Assembly: GCA_964429195.1 (NCBI GenBank)
Contig: CAYSBC010000071.1
Location: 1 to 8,402 of the forward strand
Length of the DNA stretch: 8,402 nt
DNA from: JBBAFM01 sp041655415
GTDB lineage: Bacteria > Bacillota > Clostridia > Peptostreptococcales > JAAYPU01
Reading direction: 5' to 3'
Under the pieces are notes generated by a model. That model had not been told where the DNA came from. It was given only the letters and a program-made list of their open reading frames with translations, and did not search any database. Positions 1-5,168 of this stretch are shown here, piece after piece (within the stretch, counting starts at the first letter, position 1; each line of letters begins with the position of its first letter). The translations under genes and the position numbers were made by a program.

Positions 1-51
1 ATAAACCACACACTACTTGAAATTTTGCTCACCAAACTCCGAATGACTTAA
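1..51 (+). CDS. Possible C-terminal end of an upstream gene (partial)
   Basis: Frame 1 is open from the window edge and ends with TAA at 49-51, giving the tail INHTLLEILLTKLRMT. The other two forward frames stop within the first 20 bases. The stop lies only 3 nt before a very strong intrinsic terminator, which is where a plus-strand gene would be expected to end. Sixteen residues are too few to recognise a family. The assignment rests on frame openness and terminator position, so the stretch could still be noncoding or belong to a gene that ended further left. Confidence 0.35.
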   Translation: MNHTLLEILLTKLRMT

Positions 52-54
52 AAT

Positions 55-108
55 AAAAAAAGGAGCTGCTACAAACTAATTTCTTAGTTTGTAGCAGCCC
101 CTTTTTTT
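55..108. terminator. Strong bidirectional intrinsic terminator
   Basis: A perfect 15-bp stem (65-79 GCTGCTACAAACTAA with 84-98 TTAGTTTGTAGCAGC) closes a TTTC loop. One A/C mismatch and a GG/CC pair follow, and the outer part is A7 (55-61) facing T7 (102-108). The symmetric A- and T-runs let it work in both directions. It most likely ends the gene running in from the left and insulates the acyl-CoA synthetase promoter downstream. Confidence 0.92.
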
Positions 109-206
109 ATCGGATGGAAATAAGCCTTTGGAATATAAATTCTAATTCATTTCATAATAGGAACAAGGGCTTTCTATCTATGGGCCACAATATTCCGAAA
201 ATTGCC

Positions 207-223
207 TTGTATACATAATACAA
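207..223. promoter_or_regulatory. Candidate operator palindrome over the -35 box
   Basis: TTGTAT (207-212) and ATACAA (218-223) form an exact 6-5-6 inverted repeat whose left half is the -35 box of the promoter above. A short outer repeat, TTGCC (202-206) and GGCAA (236-240), flanks the whole promoter. Dimeric repressors such as TetR-family regulators of fatty-acid genes bind this kind of site, but no regulator gene is visible in the window. The assignment is inference from position and symmetry. Confidence 0.35.
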
Positions 224-235
224 AACAGATATAAT
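207..235 (+). promoter_or_regulatory. Sigma-A-type promoter of the acyl-CoA synthetase
   Basis: A perfect -10 box TATAAT (230-235) lies 17 nt after a moderate -35 box TTGTAT (207-212). Transcription would start near 242, giving a leader of about 25 nt that carries the ribosome binding site AAAGGTGG (254-261), 6 nt before the ATG at 268. The -35 box is one arm of an inverted repeat, which suggests operator control. Confidence 0.6.
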
Positions 236-267
236 GGCAATATAAAATTCAAAAAAGGTGGTTAAAT

Positions 268-1962
268 ATGAAAAAGAAGATTCAGTTTTACCAAACCCGA
301 TTTATTAGCTCACTCAAGGATATGCTGGAAAGCAGTTGTAATCTTTACGGAAGCAAAACGGCTTGCCTAGTAAAAAAGGGAAAAGGTGAACCCTATACTG
401 AGATTTCGTTTCGTGAACTGAAAAGAGATGTCGATGCCCTTGGTTCAAGCCTTATGGAGCTTGGCTTACAAGGATCTAACATAGCTATTATAGGCGAGAA
501 TTCTTATGAATGGTTGGTTTCATATTTAGCCGTTATCAATGGCGTGGGTGTAGTTGTACCCTTGGATAAAGAATTACCCTTAGATGAACAGCTTAATTTA
601 ATCAAGCGGTCAGAAGTTGCCGCTATTATTTATGATCCTTCCTTTTCATCAAACTATGAGCCTACCTCTATCCCCTTTAAAATCAATATGCATCCAAAAG
701 AACTCAGAGATGATGAGCTGAGCCTTTTTCATTTAATTGAAAAAGGTAATGGCCTCTTGGATCATGGTTATACGGATTATTTGAATAGACAGATTGACCC
801 TGAAAAGATGGCCGCAATCTTATTTACCTCAGGAACTACCGACTTAGCAAAAGGTGTCGTCTTAAGCCATAAAAATATTTGCAGCGTGATTATGTCAACA
901 TGCCGGATAGTGGAAATACACGAAAGTGATCGCACCCTATCGATACTCCCTATCCACCACACTTTTGAATGTACCCTTGGAATCCTGTTACCTTTATACA
1001 AAGGGGCCTCTATCGCATTTTGTGAGGGACTTAAATATATAGCTGCCAACATTGTAGAAGCGGAGGCTACTGTTCTCATAGGAGTTCCCTTAATCCTTGA
1101 ATCCATTCATTCAAAAATATGGAAACAGGCTCAAAAGGTCGGTAAGGAAAAATCCCTGAAGACAGGCATTAAAATATCGAATCTTATGAGAAAAGCCCAT
1201 ATCGATTTATCAAGGAAAATCTTTAAAGATATTCATAAGAAATTCGGAGGAAAATTAAGATTAGTTGTGACAGGAGCAGCGGCCATTAATCCCGCTGTTA
1301 TCCGTGATTTTGAAAACTTTGGTATTAAGGTAGTCCAAGGTTATGGTCTGACAGAATGTGCTCCCTTAGTTACCGGAACACCTGACACAGCTAGAAAAGT
1401 AGGATCTGTGGGTATTGCTGTGCCAACTGTTGAGGTGGAACTATTTGAACCTAATGAAGATGGCATTGGGGAAATAATATGCAAAGGCCCTAATATTATG
1501 TTAGGTTACTATAAAGATGAATTGAATACAGAAAAAGTATTAAAAAATGGCTGGTTCTATACCGGCGATTTAGGCTACAAAGACGAAGAAGGTTTTTACT
1601 ATATTGCAGGGCGAAAAAAGAATGTCATTGTCACAAAAAATGGCAAGAACATCTATCCTGAAGAAGTGGAGTTCTATTTAAACATGCATGATATCATTGA
1701 AGAGAGTCTGGTTACCGGTATAACGAATGCAAAAACAGGAGAAACCTTAGTCAGTGCCCAGCTCAAGCCTGCTCTTGATATTATTTATGAGAAATTTGGA
1801 AATCTTGCTGAAAAAGATTTATATGAATTATTTAGAAATTTGATACATGATTTGAATGATAAGCTTCCGCTCTATAAACGAATTCGGGATTTTTCTATAC
1901 GTAAGGAAGATTTTATTAGGACAACAACCAAAAAAATTAAAAGGCATATGAATCATGTCTAG
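268..1962 (+). CDS. AMP-dependent long-chain-type acyl-CoA synthetase
   Basis: This is a member of the ANL superfamily, expected to adenylate a carboxylic acid with ATP and transfer the acyl group to CoA in the cytoplasm. The 564 residues hold the core motifs in order: the phosphate-binding loop TSGTTDLAKG (187-196), the A5 motif GYGLTECA (358-365), YTGD (431-434), the hinge GRKKNVIVTKNGKNIYPEE (448-466), and a C-terminal TTTKKIKR in which K556 matches the catalytic lysine. Length and motif spacing resemble the FadD/long-chain group. The phosphate loop departs from the usual TSGTTGxPKG, with Asp for Gly and Ala for Pro. The ATG has a good ribosome binding site 6 nt upstream. The chain length of the substrate cannot be read from the sequence. 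The 92-nt gap to the next gene lacks a terminator, so read-through is possible. Confidence 0.9.
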   Translation: MKKKIQFYQTRFISSLKDMLESSCNLYGSKTACLVKKGKGEPYTEISFRELKRDVDALGSSLMELGLQGSNIAIIGENSYEWLVSYLAVINGVGVVVPLDKELPLDEQLNLIKRSEVAAIIYDPSFSSNYEPTSIPFKINMHPKELRDDELSLFHLIEKGNGLLDHGYTDYLNRQIDPEKMAAILFTSGTTDLAKGVVLSHKNICSVIMSTCRIVEIHESDRTLSILPIHHTFECTLGILLPLYKGASIAFCEGLKYIAANIVEAEATVLIGVPLILESIHSKIWKQAQKVGKEKSLKTGIKISNLMRKAHIDLSRKIFKDIHKKFGGKLRLVVTGAAAINPAVIRDFENFGIKVVQGYGLTECAPLVTGTPDTARKVGSVGIAVPTVEVELFEPNEDGIGEIICKGPNIMLGYYKDELNTEKVLKNGWFYTGDLGYKDEEGFYYIAGRKKNVIVTKNGKNIYPEEVEFYLNMHDIIEESLVTGITNAKTGETLVSAQLKPALDIIYEKFGNLAEKDLYELFRNLIHDLNDKLPLYKRIRDFSIRKEDFIRTTTKKIKRHMNHV

Positions 1963-1968
1963 GGCATT

Positions 1969-1999
1969 TTGATTATCACATATAACATCTCTCTATAAT
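1969..1999 (+). promoter_or_regulatory. Weak candidate promoter for the Staygreen-like gene
   Basis: TATAAT at 1994-1999 is a perfect -10 box, but the best -35 candidate, TTGATT (1969-1974), is 19 nt away, which is longer than ideal. It would serve the gene starting at 2055 with a leader of about 50 nt. Because no terminator follows the acyl-CoA synthetase, co-transcription from the promoter at 207-235 is an equally good explanation. Confidence 0.35.
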
Positions 2000-2038
2000 A
2001 AACTATATTACCATCAATTATTCACAAATATTATTCTT

Positions 2039-2044
2039 AAAGGA
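2039..2044 (+). promoter_or_regulatory. Ribosome binding site deciding the Staygreen-like start
   Basis: AAAGGA at 2039-2044 is 10 nt before the ATG at 2055 but only 1 nt before an in-frame GTG at 2046. The latter is too close for initiation, so the ATG is chosen. Confidence 0.6.
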
Positions 2045-2054
2045 TGTGACATTT

Positions 2055-2525
2055 ATGGAGAATGCACAATCGAAAGAGGCAAAGATTCTCCGTATTCAAT
2101 GTAGAGATGATGTAAATGAAACAACCCCCATAGCAAAAAGGAAGTATACCCTAACATTTTCCAAGTCTATTCCAGAGCTAAATCTGACTATCGGTCTAGA
2201 TTATTTTAATAAGGATGACTCGGATGCCATCCGTGCCGAATGGAAGCCATTAGAATCATCCTATTCGCTTAATCTCTATTGTAATGTAGGAAACAAGTGG
2301 CCCGAAAGTTTTGCCTGTATACGCTATGAAGTATTTGTTACTGTAATTCCATGCATCTTGCAAGCTATAAAATATAGTGAAAAGGAGCTCTTTGAACAAA
2401 ACCCTGATTTAAACTATGCTCCCATTTATGTTTCATTTAAATCAAGTTATATGGAATTTAATCAACAGGAATATTGGAATAGGCCTTGTGATTATGAAAT
2501 AATAGAATTTGTAAAACTCGAATGA
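2055..2525 (+). CDS. Staygreen (SGR) family protein, divergent
   Basis: The 156-residue product matches the Staygreen domain, known from plant chlorophyll Mg-dechelatase and from small proteins of non-photosynthetic bacteria. Family landmarks appear in order: RKYTLTFS (29-36) in place of RRYTLTHSD, DAIRAEW (57-63) in place of RDEVxAEW, then SLNLYC, a segment like LRYYIFxxELPxVLKA (seen as IRYEVFVTVIPCILQA), FEQNPDL in place of FNNYPEL, and YVSFKSSYMEFNQQEYW in place of the HSNIPEFNKVECW region. The His and Asp of the LTHSD motif, which I recall as needed for Mg removal in a bacterial SGR, are Phe35 and Lys37 here, while Asp57 of the second motif is kept. Dechelatase activity is therefore doubtful and the native role is unknown. 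It is cytosolic, with no signal peptide or membrane segment. It follows the acyl-CoA synthetase on the same strand and ends just before a terminator. Confidence 0.75.
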   Translation: MENAQSKEAKILRIQCRDDVNETTPIAKRKYTLTFSKSIPELNLTIGLDYFNKDDSDAIRAEWKPLESSYSLNLYCNVGNKWPESFACIRYEVFVTVIPCILQAIKYSEKELFEQNPDLNYAPIYVSFKSSYMEFNQQEYWNRPCDYEIIEFVKLE

Positions 2526-2535
2526 TTTATTATAT

Positions 2536-2583
2536 AGATAAAGGAAATAGAACTCTTAAGGACTATTTCCTTTATTTTTTATT
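2536..2583 (+). terminator. Intrinsic terminator between convergent gene sets
   Basis: AAAGGAAATAG (2540-2550) pairs perfectly with CTATTTCCTTT (2563-2573) around a 12-nt loop containing CTTAAG. At least two more A/T pairs extend the stem outward, and a T-rich tail TTTATTTTTTATT follows (2571-2583). It ends the plus-strand pair of genes. Read from the minus strand the tail is a poorer TTTATCTAT, so it may stop the convergent minus-strand transcript less efficiently. Confidence 0.8.
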
Positions 2584-2608
2584 GATTGGGAGAAGGCTTA
2601 AGCTTTCT

Positions 2609-3754
2609 TTAGGAATGTTTGGATAAAATAGCTATCCCTTGAACCTCCCCTATTCCACCATTCCCATGAACCAAGCCATAGGGTACATCTTCATTGACTA
2701 ATAATTGATACATATCAATCAAACCATTCAGTGCTGGATTATTCCATGGTGCCCTTGCAATATTCATCCCACCGGTAATCGTGAGTTCATAGCTTTTCAA
2801 TAACTCATCCATATCCTTCAAGCTAGAGACCAAGCCGGTAACGAACAAAAATGCTAAAGGTATAGGCGGATAGCAGGTATAGACCTCTAATAATAAATTT
2901 CTATCTTTAAATTCCTTCTTAATGTCTATTTCAGATTGCATCTCAGCTTCAAGTAAAGCCTCTTTTAAATGAGGAAAAATATTATTCTTGTGACCAACGA
3001 TTTCATTTATTTTTCCAGGAATACCCTCAACCATCCTGTAGCTTGCACCGGAAACCTTAATTCTCTCTTTTAATGGCACCTGCAAAAAATCAGCTGCTTT
3101 CTCATTGGCTAAAATGATTCCTCCGACAAAATTAATGTTTGGATTTGCACAGTCACTTAATTTAAAATAATCCGCATTTAAATCCTCTAAAAAAGGTCCT
3201 CTTTTAAAAGCTACCGGCTCCTTCCTTCTTTTGGTAAAGGTCTTGTAATAGTTTTCATAAAGCTGATCTGCAATATAATGGAACTCTTCCTTTGTTAGGC
3301 CTATTTCTTCACCTAATCGCTGAGCTAACTGGTTATAGCATTCAATCAACGATTTCTCTTCAAAAATATTCATGGCCTTTTTGAATGCATCTTTTCCGTA
3401 CTTCATCTTGTTTTCATTTAAAGGATCATAGCCAAAAATAAAAACAGCATCGTACAAATCTTTATCTATTAATTCCTTTGCATCCGACAAAGCTTGGATC
3501 GGGCTTGCACCGCTCCTATAGGTATTTATTTTGCTTATAGATGCTTTATTATTGAATAAATCGAAATAAAAATTATTGGCTGCTTCAAAGCTATTCATCA
3601 AGGGATCAATGAAAAAATAAGCTATCCTATATTCATTTTTTATTAAACTTCCATTGATTTGAGTAGCCTCCTTAAGATTTTCTCTTATTATGCTTTTATC
3701 GAAACTCTCTTCTTTAAAATTAATATATTTTACTGAATGTATAATACTTGCCAT
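2609..3754 (-). CDS. Thiolase-fold protein lacking catalytic residues (TLP1-like)
   Basis: The 381 residues follow the two-halved thiolase fold. The N-terminal half has YRSGASPIQALSDAKELI (79-96) and then YDAVFIFGYDP, at the positions of the CxSG helix and the glycine-rich loop. The C-terminal half has LEVYTCYPP (289-297), LTITGGMNIARAPWNNPALNG (324-344) and YGLVHGNGGIGE (359-370). The C-terminal pattern resembles mycobacterial 'acetyl-CoA acetyltransferase'/thiolase-like protein type 1 (DLYSCFP, TxTGGLxxxGGPxNNY, GLVTGNG). The nucleophilic Cys of CxSG is Tyr79 and the His of GHPxGATG is absent, so normal thiolysis or condensation is unlikely. It may instead bind an acyl-CoA or have another activity. 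The start is taken at 3754 because AGAGGAG (3763-3769) lies 8 nt upstream. An in-frame ATG at 3781 has no such site. No DUF35/OB-fold partner gene is next to it. Confidence 0.72.
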   Translation of the reverse strand: MASIIHSVKYINFKEESFDKSIIRENLKEATQINGSLIKNEYRIAYFFIDPLMNSFEAANNFYFDLFNNKASISKINTYRSGASPIQALSDAKELIDKDLYDAVFIFGYDPLNENKMKYGKDAFKKAMNIFEEKSLIECYNQLAQRLGEEIGLTKEEFHYIADQLYENYYKTFTKRRKEPVAFKRGPFLEDLNADYFKLSDCANPNINFVGGIILANEKAADFLQVPLKERIKVSGASYRMVEGIPGKINEIVGHKNNIFPHLKEALLEAEMQSEIDIKKEFKDRNLLLEVYTCYPPIPLAFLFVTGLVSSLKDMDELLKSYELTITGGMNIARAPWNNPALNGLIDMYQLLVNEDVPYGLVHGNGGIGEVQGIAILSKHS

Positions 3755-3781
3755 TATTTCAACTCCTCTTGTTTGCAACAT

Positions 3782-3811
3782 AAAAGACTATGATTCTATT
3801 TTATCATAGTC
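3782..3811 (-). terminator. Palindrome after the SIMPL gene: weak terminator or operator
   Basis: GACTATGAT (3786-3794) and ATCATAGTC (3803-3811) form an exact 9-bp inverted repeat with an 8-nt spacer. On the minus strand it is followed by TTTTA, so it can act as a modest terminator 29 nt after the stop of the SIMPL gene. It also overlaps the putative -10 box of the downstream thiolase-like gene, so an operator role is equally possible. Confidence 0.5.
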
Positions 3812-3820
3812 CTCTATCAA
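3793..3820 (-). promoter_or_regulatory. Candidate promoter of the thiolase-like gene
   Basis: Read on the minus strand, TTGATA (3820-3815) is followed after 16 nt by TAGAAT (3798-3793). Both boxes match the sigma-A consensus at five of six positions. The predicted transcript start is about 30 nt upstream of the ATG at 3754. The 9-bp palindrome at 3786-3811 covers the spacer and -10 box, so a bound dimer would block polymerase. Confidence 0.45.
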
Positions 3821-3839
3821 CTTCTTTTTTAGAATTGAC

Positions 3840-4580
3840 TTATTTATATCTATATACTACTTGAACTGAAGCGTTCACCTTCACATCCCCAGGGCTGATT
3901 GGAGTGGAAGCCATTTCCTTGCTATTAGCCATATCCATTTCAGCATAAACCCTGTAAGAGTAGTTTGTGTCGCCACCCTCCACTATTTGGAAAGGTTTAT
4001 CCAATTTTATGCCGTGGACAGATGCTATAGCTTCAGCTTTACTTTGAGCACTTTTTACAGCCTCTTTGAGTGCATTATTATACTCCCTTGTTCTTACTTC
4101 ATCCGATAAACCAAAGGATACGGAGCTCACCCTGTTAATACCTTCTATTACAGTCAAATCCAGTATACTGCTTACCTTGGTTAAATCCTTTGTTTGTATA
4201 TTAATCTGATTGCTGACAGTGTATCCGGTTAAAACCTGCCCTTGAGCTTCAGTCCAATTATAGTTTGGATATATCCTATAGTTCGTCGTCTTGATATCCT
4301 TCTCCGGAATGCCAATCTCTTTTAATTTTTTGTATACATTTTGCATATTCTGTGCATTCTTTGTCTGGGCATCCTTAGCCACCTTTTCTTTTGTTTCAAC
4401 AGCCATGGTTACATATGCTATGTCCGGAGAAACCTCTATGGAATATTGTCCGGAAACTGAAATGCTGCTTGCATCGTTAGCTTCAGCTGCTAATACGTTC
4501 CAATTCAAGACAGGTCCCAGTGCAACACCAATCACAAAGGCTATAGCAATTACTCCAGTAAAAATATAACTTTTTTTCAT
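3840..4580 (-). CDS. SIMPL domain (DUF541) exported protein
   Basis: The 246-residue protein begins with a lysine pair and a hydrophobic stretch (about 5-32, ending VLAAEA), which is a signal peptide or N-terminal anchor. It should therefore act outside the membrane. The rest is a typical SIMPL/DUF541 domain: ISVSGQYSIEVSPDIAYVTMAVET (40-63), a helix rich in Asn, Gln and Lys, GIPEKDIKTTNYRIYPNYNW (90-109), GYTVSNQINIQTKDL (119-133), VSSVSFGLSD (151-160) and a helix KEAVKSAQSKAEAIASVHG (172-190). The family includes the periplasmic E. coli YggE and oligomer-forming proteins. Its biochemical role is poorly defined and has been linked to stress tolerance. GAGGGAG lies 6 nt upstream of the ATG. 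It follows the ferredoxin gene by about 100 nt without an obvious terminator, so co-transcription is possible. Confidence 0.88.
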   Translation of the reverse strand: MKKSYIFTGVIAIAFVIGVALGPVLNWNVLAAEANDASSISVSGQYSIEVSPDIAYVTMAVETKEKVAKDAQTKNAQNMQNVYKKLKEIGIPEKDIKTTNYRIYPNYNWTEAQGQVLTGYTVSNQINIQTKDLTKVSSILDLTVIEGINRVSSVSFGLSDEVRTREYNNALKEAVKSAQSKAEAIASVHGIKLDKPFQIVEGGDTNYSYRVYAEMDMANSKEMASTPISPGDVKVNASVQVVYRYK

Positions 4581-4599
4581 TTTTCTCTCCCTCTCTTTG

Positions 4600-4632
4600 A
4601 TAAGTTATTCGGGTTTTTCTTTCTTAACTTAT
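4600..4632. repeat. Inverted repeat in the leader of the SIMPL gene
   Basis: ATAAGTTA (4600-4607) and TAACTTAT (4625-4632) are exact 8-bp arms around 17 nt, just upstream of the SIMPL ribosome binding site. No T-run follows on either strand, so a terminator is unlikely. I found no convincing promoter in the 101-nt gap between the ferredoxin and SIMPL genes. The repeat may be an operator, an RNA hairpin or chance. Confidence 0.35.
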
Positions 4633-4681
4633 AGACGATGAAAGAAATTTAAAGTTCCAAGCATTTAACCTGTTCACAGTA

Positions 4682-5167
4682 TTAATCTCTATTGATTGCC
4701 TCTATTTTTTTAATAGCTGCCTCAAGCCTTTTCTCACCTGACATTTGATCCATGGGCTTATATTCGATGGCCTTCATCCAACAAAACCGCACACATTGTG
4801 GATCCCCACCACATAAATCGCATTTGAAAGCCGTCTTTTTTTCAAAATTATAACTCATGTGACCAAAAGGACAGGCCCTAACACATTGTCTACAGCCTAT
4901 ACAGTGATAGGCATCGACTACAACCATGCCTGAATCTTTGTCTCTACTGATAGCCCCAACAGGGCAAACATTTAAGCAAGCCGGTTTTTCACACTCGGAG
5001 CAGGTTATTGGTACATTGTACCCTTCTCTTTCCTGCCGCACCACTCTCATTCTTGAAAGGGTAGGAGAACATATATCCTCATGAGACAATGAACATACCA
5101 TTTCGCAAGTTCCGCATCCTACACATTTCATATAATCAACAACAATAAAGTTTTCCTTATTCATCAT
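4682..5167 (-). CDS. Four-cluster ferredoxin subunit of the AOR
   Basis: This 161-residue cytosolic iron-sulfur protein belongs to the DmsB/NrfC/HycB-like ferredoxin group. Sixteen cysteines form four binding sets: C15/18/21/25, C56/59/64/68, C89/92/95/99 and C116/119/125/129. The last has the spacing CxxCx5CxxxC. Pairing between the N- and C-terminal sets would give four [4Fe-4S] clusters. There is an additional Cys33. The gene starts 1 nt after the AOR stop, so the two are translationally coupled, and the protein very probably carries electrons to or from the AOR catalytic subunit. This matches the small Fe-S subunits paired with AOR-family enzymes elsewhere (AorA in Aromatoleum, BamC with BamB). 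ATG 5167 is chosen because AAAGGGG (5175-5181) is 7 nt upstream. An adjacent ATG at 5164 is also possible. Confidence 0.88.
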   Translation of the reverse strand: MMNKENFIVVDYMKCVGCGTCEMVCSLSHEDICSPTLSRMRVVRQEREGYNVPITCSECEKPACLNVCPVGAISRDKDSGMVVVDAYHCIGCRQCVRACPFGHMSYNFEKKTAFKCDLCGGDPQCVRFCWMKAIEYKPMDQMSGEKRLEAAIKKIEAINRD

Positions 5168-5168
5168 C

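Noticed and set aside
128..196. Possible second promoter (TTGGAA with CATAAT, 19-nt spacer) and long-range GGAATAT/ATATTCC repeat upstream of the acyl-CoA synthetase
   Set aside because: The boxes are poor, the spacing is long and the repeat arms are 53 nt apart. The promoter at 207-235 explains the gene better.
777..1106. Minus-strand open frame of 109 codons inside the acyl-CoA synthetase
   Set aside because: It lies fully within a gene with clear family motifs, has no family signature and no supporting ribosome site.
2591..2608. Near-perfect palindrome around CTTAAG overlapping the end of the thiolase-like gene
   Set aside because: It has essentially no loop and no T-run on the minus strand, so I do not call it a terminator. 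The hairpin at 2540-2573 is the better candidate.
4291..4569. Plus-strand open frame opposite the SIMPL gene
   Set aside because: The SIMPL domain on the other strand is well supported, so this is an antisense shadow of it.
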